Source of the DNA: Plotosus lineatus
Taxonomy: Eukaryota > Chordata > Actinopteri > Siluriformes > Plotosidae
Length of the DNA stretch: 64,000 bases
Reading direction: 5' to 3'
Assembly (NCBI GenBank): GCA_024760905.1
Contig: CM045731.1
Span: 19,271,001-19,335,000 of the forward strand
Position 1 is the stretch's first letter. The number at the start of each line of letters is the position of its first letter. Positions 43,798 through 53,607 of the stretch are shown in pieces. The position numbers and the translations under genes were made by a program. The notes below the pieces were generated by a model that worked only from the letters and a program-made list of their open reading frames with translations, made no database searches and was not told the DNA's origin.

Positions 43798-43995
43798 AAG
43801 GATGGCACTGTGGCAGACAGTGGTTAACATGTCCACTTCACAGTAAGAAGATCCTGGGTGTGAATTCTGCACTCAGGAGGGGGGAGGGGCATCGTTTTCG
43901 TGTGGGGTTTGTATGTTTTCTTCATACTTGTGTGGGTTTCTTTCAGATACTGTACTTCTGTTTTCTCTGACAATTCAAAAACATTCTGGGTTCAC
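43798..43995 (+). mobile_element. SINE-A head and body fragment
   Basis: GATGGCACTGTGGCAGACAG, GTGGTTAACATGTCC, then CTTGTGTGGGTTTCTTTCAG. Confidence 0.65.
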
Positions 43996-44189
43996 ACTGC
44001 TCTATGCCTGTGATCTGTGTGATTAGAAACAGCATGGAGGTTCAAGATTTTTGGGAACGCTTAGAGCATGAATAGAATGGGAATAAAAAACAGAGGTAGG
44101 TCGCATCCAGGAGATGAAACTCAGAATCCATCCATGTTGAATTGTAAAGATTGTGGACATTGTCCCCCATTGTAAACCCAGGGCTAGCT

Positions 44190-44240
44190 AAACTGATGAA
44201 CTGCTCCAGATTGCCCCAAGGTGTGCATGTGAATCAATGG

Positions 44241-44326
<86 letters not shown>

Positions 44327-44386
44327 TGGCCCTGTGACAGATTGCTAAACTGTCCATTGTGTACCTGACCTTCTTTCCTTCTATAG
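44190..44386 (+). mobile_element. SINE-A core with expanded GT tract, split by hAT
   Basis: GATTGCCCCAAGGTGTGCAT, GTGAATCAATGG, GT tract 44244-44325, then GGTGGCCCTGTGACAGATTG. It is interrupted after TTCTATAG by the hAT element. The tail resumes at 45242 and ends in GAATGAATGAATGAA (about 45310). Confidence 0.75.
44244..44325. repeat. (GT)n microsatellite inside SINE-A
   Basis: About 40 GT units at the family's GGTTGTGTG site. Confidence 0.98.
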
Positions 44387-45151
44387 CAGGGGTCGGGAAC
44401 CTATGGCTTTTGATGACTGTATCTGACTCTCAGACAAAACAGGTGACCTTTCTTAACAGAGTAATGAATACATAATTTCACTGTCATTTAAGTAAAAATA
44501 CAAAAAAAGCCATCAAATAAAACAAAAACAGTTAAATAAATCTCACGAATTTAAATCTATGCATCTATTTTCAATGCAACTTGTCACTGTGGTGCGCAGC
44601 GGAGGGCCAATCCTTTCTGTACTCGAGTGTGTGGGCGGGTCCGATACCTTGAAACTCTAATTTTATTGGATTATAACAACAGCCACAGACTGCACGTGTT
44701 GTTTTTGAGTAAAGAGGTAAATTTCCTCCTTTTTGATCGGCTCATTTGCACGAAGCCAAGCACAGCTGGCAAGCAAACACAAATGGACAGACATGGAAAA
44801 ACTTCAACCCGCAGAACAGCCGATTGCCAAAACTTGGGACACACTTCCTGTCATATTGACCATATCGCTCACCTGGAAAACATCAATCAGTAGTCCCATT
44901 TAACAGACGGAAGCCTAAAGCCTGCATGAAGCTGAACCTCATCCTGTATCAACCAGATACAAAGCCATCAGCAAAAAGAAGATTAATGAGACCAGAAGTC
45001 TCATTAATAGTAAGAAGTACTTTTCTTATTAATAAATAACTTCGCTATAACAATATTTTTTAAAATAAATTCGGAGTCTTATCATACTCTAAAATTGTTG
45101 GTCTCAGTATAAAAAAATATATTTGGCTCTCAGAGGATTAGATTTTAAATT

Positions 45152-45198
<47 letters not shown>

Positions 45199-45233
45199 GG
45201 GGCTCTCTTAGTCAAAAAGGGTCTCGACCCCTG
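44387..45233 (+). mobile_element. hAT non-autonomous element
   Basis: CAGGGGTCGGGAACC start, CGACCCCTG end. TTCTATAG (44379-44386) and TTCTACAG (45234-45241) make an 8-bp duplication with one change. The plus strand contains CCTGCATGAAGCTGAACCTC, CGTATCAACCAGATACAAAG-like words shared with the reverse of 30598-31761. A 45-base T-run (45153-45197) and a 10-bp hairpin TTAATGAGAC/GTCTCATTAA (about 44982-45008) are present. Confidence 0.85.
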
Positions 45234-45241
45234 TTCTACAG

Positions 45242-45310
45242 GTTAGGATTAGCTCCAGCCTTCCTGCTGGAGCAAGGGAGTAAGCCGTTTGGTATGAATG
45301 AATGAATGAA
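45242..45310 (+). mobile_element. SINE-A tail, continuation after hAT
   Basis: GTTAGGATTAGCTCCAGCC, a local GGAG inverted repeat, GTAAGCCG and the GAATGAATGAATGAA tail. Confidence 0.6.
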
Positions 45311-45376
45311 CAGGTCTATAATAAAAAAACTGGGTACATTCCTTGGACAGTTGTGGGTGTGTCATACAAAGCGTAC

Positions 45377-45492
45377 CTGTTATGCAAACGGAAAATTCCA
45401 ATGTAGTCCTTTATCGCCATCTTCAACATTTCTTCTGCCTCATTGGTAATTTTTAATGCCCGGTAACTTTCCTTAGTCAGTTGTTCAACATC
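45377..45492 (-). other. Weak candidate exon
   Basis: On the minus strand a 116-base open segment starts after GATGTCACAG (acceptor-like) and ends CATAACAG|GTACGC (good donor match). It encodes DVEQLTKESYRALKITNEA, then EEMLKMAIKDYIGIFRLHN. The composition looks protein-like and helical, but the polypyrimidine tract is poor and I recognise no family. It could be chance. Confidence 0.2.
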
Positions 45493-45689
45493 CTGTGACA
45501 TCACATGACTGTGATATGCTAATTTTTATATGCTTCTTGGATCATCTGATGAACTCAGAATTGTGTGTTTTTCTTACAGTAGTCTTATGACTGCTCTACG
45601 CTAAACCCACACGACCTGCTTGTATTTCCACATGTACCATACAACATCTTTTCAATGGTGTTAGATTGAATGTATGTTTTATGATATAC

Positions 45690-45876
45690 CCAATTTAGCC
45701 AATTAGCCTAAAGTGCATTTTTTTGGTATGTGGAAGGGAACCGGAGCACCCTGATGAAACCCATGCATGCATAAAAAGAACATGCAAACATAGATACGCG
45801 CTTATTGGGTGCATGGCTTGAACCCACTACCTTCTTGCTGTTCAGCGGATGCGCTAACTGCTACACCACTCTCACT
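45690..45876 (-). mobile_element. SINE-A head and body
   Basis: CCAATTAGCCTAAAGTGCAT, GAACCGGAGCACCCTGATG, head GTGTAGCAGTTAGCGCATC. Confidence 0.75.
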
Positions 45877-46027
45877 TTGTAAAAGCATTCTTGAATTAAA
45901 AACACTAGGACATGTCTGACAAACATGGAATTCATTACAATAAAGTGTTAAAAGTAAAAAAATCATGTTCAGAACTTTTACAAGATTTTATGAAGAACAG
46001 GTTTGTATCCCTAAAAAAATGAAAATG

Positions 46028-46462
46028 TGGGGCTCCCAAGTGGTGCATCGACAAGGTGGGTGACTATTAATCTGGACATCGCAAGGTTGAATCCGGTTTA
46101 ATGCCACAGCCGTCCGTAACCGGGAGTCCATGGGAGCTAAGTGGCTGAGCTCTCACAGGAAGGATGGACGGCATACGCTCAATTCCCTGTCATTTACAGT
46201 GATCTGAGCTATCATGGGCATCTAGCTCAATCGTACGAGGGGGCGGATAGCGCTTTTCCTCTGAGTGTGTTAGACCACCCCCGATGCACATGGCCCTGCA
46301 CTTCAAAAAGAGGTGGGTAGATTTAGACATTGAAAGTCACGGAGGGGGCATGTGCATGCTTTCATCCCTACCTGGTCAGTGGTGACCGTGTGATAGACAA
46401 GGCGATACCTGATGAGTGGGAATTGGATACGACTAAATTCAGGAGAAAATGGAGAAAAAATA
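46028..46462 (+). mobile_element. SINE-D copy, full length
   Basis: GGGGCTCCCAAGTGGTGCAT, B-box-like AGGTTGAATCCGG, GTGTTAGACCACCCCCGATG, GTCACGGAGGGGGCATGTG, then the tail GGGAATTGGATACGACTAAA and GGAGAAAATGGAGAAAAA. Confidence 0.75.
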
Positions 46463-47095
46463 TGTCATGCAATAACAATCACTATCTGAACAATTGCAGT
46501 GAAATGATTGATAGGAATGTCAAGGGTCTTTTTCAAACCCTGGAATTATAACATGATCTTTAGATTTGGCATCGCGAAGCCTGATTATTCACGTAATTAT
46601 GCTTAATACAGATATATTCTCATTACTATGTGGTATACAATGGGATGAGCTGAACTGAAAATTGAATCATGCAAATCAGGGAGAATAATTCTGTAGGGGA
46701 TGGGGGAGAGCTAGCATACAAGGCTTTTAAAATAATCTCCAACCACTTTGCAAAGGCTCATTCAACTCACCCTTATTATAAACTCGGTGATTAGGGTAAA
46801 CATGGAGACGCATCCAGATTTCAAACCAACGCTCGGGGTTCGGCATACAGATGAGCGTTGGTGATCGGCGCGTTGAACACAATGCATTTCACAGCCTTTG
46901 AGAATCTGGCGGATGTGCCTGAAAGATTACAAAAGTGAGTTTTCTCTGCTGCTTTTGTTTCACAGCTGCCATATTGCACATGGTGCTAATTTTTAAATAG
47001 GCTCCAGATACAATGTATTTTTGTTCTGTTTGTGGATAAAGTGATTAAACTTTTCTGGCAGGATGGGAACCCTGAGAACAGCTGCTCTCAGCAGA

Positions 47096-47097
<2 letters not shown>
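46463..47097. other. Single-copy-looking stretch, candidate conserved noncoding DNA
   Basis: 46560-46700 has CACGTAATTATGCTTAAT and an octamer-like CATGCAAATCAGG. No repeats were recognised. Confidence 0.3.

Positions 47098-47169
<72 letters not shown>
47098..47169. repeat. (GT)n microsatellite
   Basis: About 36 units. Confidence 0.98.
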
Positions 47170-47170
<1 letters not shown>

Positions 47171-47339
47171 AGCTTTCAGGCTTTTGAATGAATTTGTCTG
47201 ATTCTTCTGACCTTTGGAAGACAAATTTGACAATGCTTCTATGAGACCAAACAAACAAACAAAAAGCAGATTAAAGTACAATTTTGCTGGTACAACTTGA
47301 TTGAGGCTGCAAGCAGTACAAATGTTTAGTGCTGTTTTT

Positions 47340-48016
47340 TTTTTTTTTTAATAACTGTATTAGTCCCATAATGGAAATTATTTCCTCTGCATTTAACCTA
47401 TTCAAAATAAGCACACAGTCTTGGAGCAATGGGCTGCCACACACATAAGGGTTCCCGAAGATCAGTGAGGGGGTTAGGTGCCTTGCTCAAAGGGACTTAA
47501 ACTATTTAATACCCCCATTTCACTGGACTATGGCATGCAAAGATCGTAGCGGAAAGGCGCGGAATGCGGAATAAGTGCGGAATGCGGAAAAAGTGGAAAT
47601 TCTTACACCCTTGGAACGTTCACAGCATGTGCGGAACAAGTACGTTAAAGTACGCCAACGTCACCCCACGGAACACTCACAGATTTTTTTTTTCTGTGAA
47701 TGTGCTTTTGGACATGTTCAAAAGCACGTTCACGGAATATTTTGGCCTGCTGGAAGCATACAGAAGTGGAGAAAGACTTAAGGAATAACTACGGAATCAC
47801 ACGGACACACGGAATGATACGGAAGATGAGGGAATAATTGCGGAATGTTTGCGGTTGACGACATTTTTGCTTCTGTAAGTCTGCCGTACAGTGAAATGGG
47901 AGCATTATGAAGAGTAGGTGGTGCTCACTCTCCCACCGCAACACTCAGGAACTGAACAAGGGACCTTTTGGTCCCAAAGCCGCTTCTATAACCATTAGGC
48001 TACAACTGCCCCTGCT
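47340..48016 (-). mobile_element. SINE-E copy interrupted by a MITE
   Basis: The minus-strand head is at 47960-48016: GGGGCAGTTGTAGCCTAATG, GTTATAGAAGCGG. The body (GTGCCTTGCTCAAAGG reversed near 47480, GGCAGCCCATTGCTCC) and TTTGAATAGGTTAAATGCAG tail are left of the MITE at 47514-47900. Same family as 53229-53522. Confidence 0.75.
47514..47900 (+). mobile_element. MITE with twelve CGGAA motifs
   Basis: Perfect 12-bp termini CCCATTTCACTG (47514-47525) and CAGTGAAATGGG (47889-47900), with partial extension. All 12 CGGAA pentamers lie on the plus strand between 47550 and 47845, mostly as GCGGAAT or ACGGAAT. No open frame with a domain is present. No clear target duplication was found, so the superfamily is unassigned. 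Arrays of short subterminal motifs commonly bind transposase in DNA transposons. Confidence 0.7.
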
Positions 48017-48609
48017 ATCATGACAATAGGAACATAACTTCAGGGGATCATATGGGATCATATGCTTTAGAGCATCAAATTAAAGATTGTTTTTTGAGAG
48101 ATTCTGTATCTGCTTTTATTTTTTGAACTTTCTGAAAAACAACAATTTGAGGTGCACTTACAGAGGGCAAAGTCCCTCTGTTATGCAGCATGAATAATGC
48201 AAACAGATCTTACATGAGTACTTATGTGCTCATCGTATCATCTCTTCAACAGTATGTGGATGCGGTCTTCCTGAAAAAAAGGTTTCTCCTTTGAAAGATT
48301 TGCAAAATGGATGAGGAAATGGAAAAGTGCACTTGCTCACTTGAAAGATCAGAAGTCTGGATAAGCCACACTTCGTCTCACAAGCTCCGTTTGTCACCTG
48401 CAACAAACGCCTCACATTCAAAGGGGAAGGACTTAAGAAGCACACTTTAATTGAGGTGAGCATGAGGTTTGTTTTCATTGTAATATAAATGAATATAAAT
48501 AGTAAATAAGATTACTTAATTCAAGTATGAACTGCATTCAATCCAAGCAGCTCAGCCATGCCCTTCAGCCGGAACAGAGAAAAAGCAGACACATACAAAC
48601 ATTCTAAAC
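48017..48609. other. Unassigned stretch
   Basis: Nothing recognised. Confidence 0.4.
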
Positions 48610-48837
48610 ATTAACTTAGGCACTGTACTGGAATAATAATTGAAAAAGACTTTAATACTACAGCTTTACAACAGTTCAGATGATTATTCCTGTTCAGGCA
48701 CTTCAGAGAAAACTGTCGTTTCTTCAGGAGAAAGTCTTATTTCTTCAGAAGAGATGGCGCTTAGCTGGCATTTCAGTGGCATCATAGAGCTTAACTGGAT
48801 AATATACTATACATACAAAATGAAAATATATACATAC

Positions 48838-48842
<5 letters not shown>

Positions 48843-48890
<48 letters not shown>
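48843..48890. repeat. (TA)n microsatellite
   Basis: About 23 TA units. Confidence 0.97.
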
Positions 48891-48893
<3 letters not shown>

Positions 48894-48902
48894 ATTCTGT
48901 AT

Positions 48903-49250
48903 GTCTTCCTTTCGGCTTTTCCCCTTTTACTCGGGAGTCGCCACAGCGAATCATCTGATTCGCACGTTTGATTTGGCAGAGGTTTTTTTACGTCGGATGC
49001 CCTTCCTGTCACAACCCTTTTAGCAAGGGACAGAAACACGCTGATGACTTTGCAGCCTGCTCTTTACGAAAGTCAGCAATGGTTCTTTTACATGCCTCTC
49101 ACCATAGACAGTGACAGACATGGCCCGCCTTTGATAACCCAGTTATCCGCACTGGGGGGAACAGTGACAACCTTGTGGAGAGTGGGACTCGAACCCCCAA
49201 CCTTTGGATCAGCGATCCAGCGCCCTATACCACTAGACCACCACTGCCCC
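48903..49250 (-). mobile_element. SINE-B copy with RTE tail and a long target duplication
   Basis: Complete copy on the minus strand: head 49180-49250 (GGTGGTCTAGTGGTATAGGG, B box GGTTCGAGTCCC), body, RTE-derived tail. ATATAAAGTATTCTGTAT is repeated on both sides (about 48885-48902 and 49252-49269), an 18-base target duplication. This shows that the chimeric element moves as one unit. Confidence 0.92.
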
Positions 49251-49640
49251 TATATAAAGTATTCTGTATAATGTTTATATATTTTATAAATAAATATCAC
49301 AGTGCAAAATTAGAAAGTTTTTCTAAATCATTACTACATTTTACTACATTAATACTGTATTAATGGGCAAGACTGTCTATAGAATGTGTTTAAGAAGCAT
49401 ATTTTAGCACATGTAATGGATACATATTATTTTACTTACGGTTGATTATTCGCGCATGTAATATGATACATGGGGTTTTACTTCCGGGTACAGAACTCGC
49501 GGATTATCTTCATTCGTGGGAAGGGCTGGAAAATCATTCACAAAGCGGGATGATTGTTGGAAATACTCGGCACGTTTTTGCTGAAAAAAACTCACACGGC
49601 TCATCACGTGATTGGGGTGTCATATCTTTAAGTGACGCCT

Positions 49641-50014
49641 GAATTTATTTGGGTTCATACAGTCTGCTGCCAATGTTTTCAGATATAGTAAACACAGTGG
49701 TCTTTCCTTGTTTCTCACCGCAACCACAGTAAAGCCAAGTGCTACATCCGCTTCATCATACGTCCTCAACTTAGCTTCTGGGAGACTTTCGTTTCTCTTA
49801 CTGTCTCCGTCTCTCTGCCTCTCTTTCCATCCCTGTTAAAAATTTCCATGGAGAGTTTATTACAATGATGTAGAGAAAAGTTTTTCTTCTACGTCATTGG
49901 TTTATTAACATCACTTCTTATTTTACCTCTGGGCATACTCTGACAGTGAGGAAGCCACTGCCATCTACTGTAATGGATGTAGAATTACACTTTATCCTAA
50001 TATGGCAAAAAAAG
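49641..50014. other. Unassigned stretch
   Basis: CAGTGGTCTTTCC at 49691 might be a hAT end, but no duplication was found. Otherwise nothing recognised. Confidence 0.35.
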
Positions 50015-50091
50015 CATGTTCCCTGGGGTCACCCCCCCCCCCACCGGCATCGCCAGGGGGGGCGCTCCCCACTATTCGAGAACCACTGTTT
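50015..50091 (-). mobile_element. hAT-like terminus
   Basis: Reverse complement begins CAGTGGTTCTCGAATAGTG and continues with GGGGAGCGCC, a known style of hAT end. The partner end is uncertain. Confidence 0.4.
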
Positions 50092-50440
50092 TAAGGCTAA
50101 AATATGTAAATTTCAACAAATGTCAACAAATCTCAAAAAAGTTAAGACAAGGCCATTTTCACCACTGTGAGGCATCCCCTCTTTTTCTTACAACAGTCTG
50201 TAAACGTCTGGGGATCGAGGAGACAGGTTTCTCAAGTTTAGAAATAGGAATGCTTTCCCATTCTTGTCTAATACAGGACTCAAACTGTTCAACTGTCTTG
50301 GGCCTTCTTTGTTACGCTCTCCTCTTTATGATGCGCCAAATGTTCTCTATAGGTGAAAGATTTTTTTTCCTTTTCATATGCAGCCATGATGTTGTAATTA
50401 ATGCTGCATGTGGTCTGGCATTATCAGGTTAAATTTGAAT
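50092..50440 (+). repeat. Dispersed repeat, probably DNA-transposon derived
   Basis: CAGTCTGTAAACGTCTGGGG, TTCCCATTCTTGTCTAATAC, TTGTTACGCTCTCCTC and GCGCCAAATGTTCTCTATAG are words I recall from a widespread fish repeat. Class not assigned. Confidence 0.45.
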
Positions 50441-51058
50441 GAATTTTCAAAGATTGGTCATTTTCCGTCATTTTTTTTCTATGGTGTAAATTGCAGTTTG
50501 AGACATTTATGAGTGACAATAACTTCAAAAGTGGGAAGAACTGGCCTCCATAAAAAATTAGTGTGGTTTAGTCTATACCATTATCTTGAAAAATAGCCTA
50601 AAGGGGTTTTTCAGATGTCAAATTTTGAAAATATGGGTGTCTAAAAATGTCATCTTTGCCAATTTGATGGTACCATAATCTGAAAAAAAAAAAAAAAAGC
50701 ATTTTGAAATGGCTTTTACTACAAACCCTATTATTTCACTGGCCTGAAACTCCACAATGCAGAAGGTTTTAGAAATGACTGAGAAATGTCATTGATTGCT
50801 TGCAGAAAGTAATAATTCTTGTTTCATAGTCTCCCCAAAAGTACTCCAAATGATGTCTGAGCCAGGGGCTTGAAGCGGGGGTAACAGAACAGGCTCTATC
50901 TTGGAAACCATTCAAGACAATTGCATGGAATTTGGACTGGTGATTTTTAATGTGAAACCCAACAAACAGAACCCAAAACCATCCATTTATGACGACGTTC
51001 ATTTTTTTTTGTGCTGGTTCCCCACTGTCACTTACAACAATCACCGTCAGCTCATTCG
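50441..51058. other. Unassigned stretch
   Basis: AT-rich with a poly-A near 50682. Nothing recognised. Confidence 0.4.
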
Positions 51059-51298
51059 TACATAGGGGCGCAGGGTATCGGGATTTCCCTATGAGTGCGT
51101 TATGTTGCCTCCACATACGCATGTACAGCAGTTCATAAAGAGGCGGGTGGCAGTATCATGTCACAGAGGGGGCATGTGCATGCTTTTGGCCCTTGCTGGT
51201 TCGTGGTGGTTGTATGGTAGGGAAGGCAACACTTGAACATGGCAACAGATATAACTAAGTGAACAGAGAAAATGGGAGGGAAAAAGAGAAAAAAAAAC
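51059..51298 (+). mobile_element. SINE-D 3' part
   Basis: GTTATGTTGCCTCCACATAC, GTCACAGAGGGGGCATGTGC, then ATATAACTAAGTGAACAG and GAGAAAATGGGAGG. Confidence 0.65.
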
Positions 51299-51663
51299 AC
51301 TGACTAAAAGGAAATGCAAGTGTACTGAGTGCTGACGGTGGGGGATACACGTGTCTATTGCGTAATTTATGTAGGCACGTGATCACGAACGTGATAAAAT
51401 CGAACTTGTGGTTTTATGACGTTTGCATAATTCTGACACTTTGTGGATGTCACGCATTTCTGGGTATGAAAATGAAAATTAATTTTGGTGAGACTGATCA
51501 AAACATGCTCACATTAGCACTGTATTAAATTGTTATTTTTCTTCATACGGTCTGTAGAGGTATTATGGGTCTCAACATGTTTTTCATCAGTGGAATGGAA
51601 AATGTTCTGCATGCCCTGAAGACCTGTAGCCAATGCAATAAGATTTCTGTAATAATAATAATG

Positions 51664-51712
<49 letters not shown>

Positions 51713-52010
51713 TGATGATCGAGTAGTTCTTCCATGCTTATGCTTATGTGACTGGATTCTGTAATAGCCTTTCATCACCCCATTATCCTTATCACATTTC
51801 CCCCTGTTAAACACTTATTTGTCCCCCAGCCCTACTTACAGCTCCATTTACTTTTAAATTCAATCACTGGCAACTGACACCAAGTTACTCATGTAGGTAA
51901 AAATTTAGTACATTCAAAAATCCTATAACTCCAAATGCTTAAAATACTCATTAATATTTCTCTGAAGATTAAACCATGTATAGGCTTCTCACCCCTCAGC
52001 CATTATTGAG
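51299..52010. other. Unassigned stretch
   Basis: Contains the TAA microsatellite 51651-51711. The rest was not recognised. Confidence 0.4.
51651..51711. repeat. (TAA)n microsatellite
   Basis: About 20 units with TGA interruptions at both ends. Confidence 0.97.
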
Positions 52011-52160
52011 TGCACTGCTGTATAAGTGGGAAGAATGGCATACTTTCTTTTCACTGTCTGTCACAAAATCTAGCCAATTATGAGCTTGAGTGAGGTTATG
52101 TATGCAAAAGAGGGCGAATATACAGCTTTCCCCCCAGATGGGTCATGCGGTCCTGTGATA
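52011..52160 (+). mobile_element. SINE-D middle fragment
   Basis: GGAAGAATGGCATACTTTC, CTAGCCAATTATGAGCTTGA and AGAGGGCGAATATACAGC. Confidence 0.5.
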
Positions 52161-52317
52161 CAGCAATTAAAAAAAAACAAGAGAGAGGCTTGTCTAGCCA
52201 GCTTCCTGTGTTCTGGAGGAAGTACTGGTGATACCTAACCATTTCTAGTATGTAGGTGAATATGCAAGTGACCAAATGTGGAAGAAATACAAATTTTAAT
52301 TTAATACAAATTTTTTT

Positions 52318-52590
52318 TAATTTTGTGTGGAATTTGCATGTTCTCCCTGGGTATTCTGGTTTCCTCTCACGGTTCAAAAACATGCAAAATCAGATGATCG
52401 GCTGTTTTAAAATCGCCTCTGGGTGCGAGTATGAATGGTTGTATGCGTGCTCACCATGCAATGGGCTGGTGAGCTGTCCAGGGTGTACCCCACCTTCGCC
52501 CAGAGTCTGCTGAGGTGGGTGTCAGCATCCCCCCCACATCCTGAATTAATATTAAGCATCTTCAGATATGAATAAATGAATGAATATAGC
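52318..52590 (+). mobile_element. SINE-A, 5'-truncated
   Basis: GTGTGGAATTTGCATGTTC, core GAGCTGTCCAGGGTGTACC and a diverged tail with AAATGAATGAATA. Confidence 0.8.
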
Positions 52591-52960
52591 ATCTGCGATG
52601 TGTAATATGTCACATTAGCATGAAAAGAAAGAGAGGTGGAGTGAGGAGAAAAAGCCACAACAGCATTTCTTATTACACAGTCTTATGTGACAGCATGATA
52701 CACAGCTCAGCTGTGTGCAGCTCAGCTGAAATGTTTTCCTGACCCTTTACCCCCTCCGAGAGCCTATGGAATGATTACGCTAATTACATCAGATTGTACA
52801 GGAACGCTGGCGTCCCAGGAGCATGTGAATTTACATCACATCAAGTAACAGAAGAAAAATAAAGTCATGCTAATTAGACCGTGTTCTTTGAATTACCGTT
52901 TAATTATTTATCTTATCTCTGTTTGTAAATGTGTCAGGAATGAAACGTGAAGCGATGTGC
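52591..52960. other. Candidate conserved noncoding element
   Basis: No repeat is seen. Several homeodomain-type cores occur in 52760-52910 (GATTACGCTAATTACATC, CATGCTAATTAGACC, GAATTACCGTTTAATTATT) plus a CAGCTCAGCTG repeat near 52700. Conservation untested. Confidence 0.3.
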
Positions 52961-53028
52961 TCCACACAGAAATGCCAGAGAGAACTTCTAGCTGTGAGAT
53001 GGACGTGCTAACTACTATGCTAATGTTA
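52961..53028 (-). mobile_element. SINE-A head fragment
   Basis: CCACACAGAAATGCCAGAG, GATGGACGTGCTAACTACTA. Confidence 0.55.
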
Positions 53029-53228
53029 AGCTGCTTCTTTATTATTTGATTACATATTAAGCCCAAGCTTGATTTTGCCTCTGTCCAAATACTTATGGAG
53101 CTGACTGCATAGTATCGCATTAATTATTGCAAACTTACATCATTCTTTCACCAAATTAAAAACTAATTAGAACAACAGTATTACTGTGGTCCTGGCAGCA
53201 ACCGAGTTCTGTTTAATCTCTATTAATT

Positions 53229-53522
53229 ACAAAAGGAGCCGTAGCCTAACACTTAGAGACACGACTTTGGAACTGAAAGTTTGCTGGTTTGATTCCCTTA
53301 CCAGAAGAAAAAAATGTGTGACGGCAGCGGCGGTGGTGGGGGAGGGAACTTCACCCTCACTTCCTCTACCTTCATAGGTGAAGCACCCTTGAGCAAGGCA
53401 TCTAACTCCCAACTACTCTCTGGGTGCTCCAATGTGTGTGTGGCAGCCCACTGCTCCGTGTGTGTGTGTGGTCACTTTGGATGGGTTAAAATACAGAAGC
53501 AATAATTTTTTGGGGGGAATTA
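53229..53522 (+). mobile_element. SINE-E copy, nearly full length
   Basis: GGAGCCGTAGCCTAACACTT (A-box region), GGTTTGATTCCC (B box), CCCTTGAGCAAGGCATC, GGCAGCCCACTGCTCC, then GTCACTTTGGATGGGTTAAA. Known layout of a widespread fish tRNA-derived SINE. Confidence 0.8.
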
Positions 53523-53527
53523 ATACA

Positions 53528-53528
<1 letters not shown>

Positions 53529-53602
<74 letters not shown>
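53529..53602. repeat. (TA)n microsatellite, Tc1 target
   Basis: About 36 TA units directly left of the Tc1-like element; a short TA run also lies on its right. Confidence 0.97.

Positions 53603-53607
<5 letters not shown>

Larger units (their letters stand above)
48610..49640 (-). mobile_element. pogo/Tigger-like relic interrupted by a SINE-B
   Basis: 48610-48815 is the reverse of the 36190-36360 words (CTGAAGAAATAAGAC, CTATGATGCCACTGAAATG). 49440-49570 has GATTATTCGCGCATG and CTCGCGGATTATC, typical of pogo-type interiors. A TA tract (48843-48890) and SINE-B (48903-49250) lie between. Ends not defined. Confidence 0.4.

Noticed and set aside
50441..51058. Possible further DNA transposon downstream of the 50092 repeat
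   Set aside because: No terminal inverted repeat, target duplication or coding remnant could be identified.
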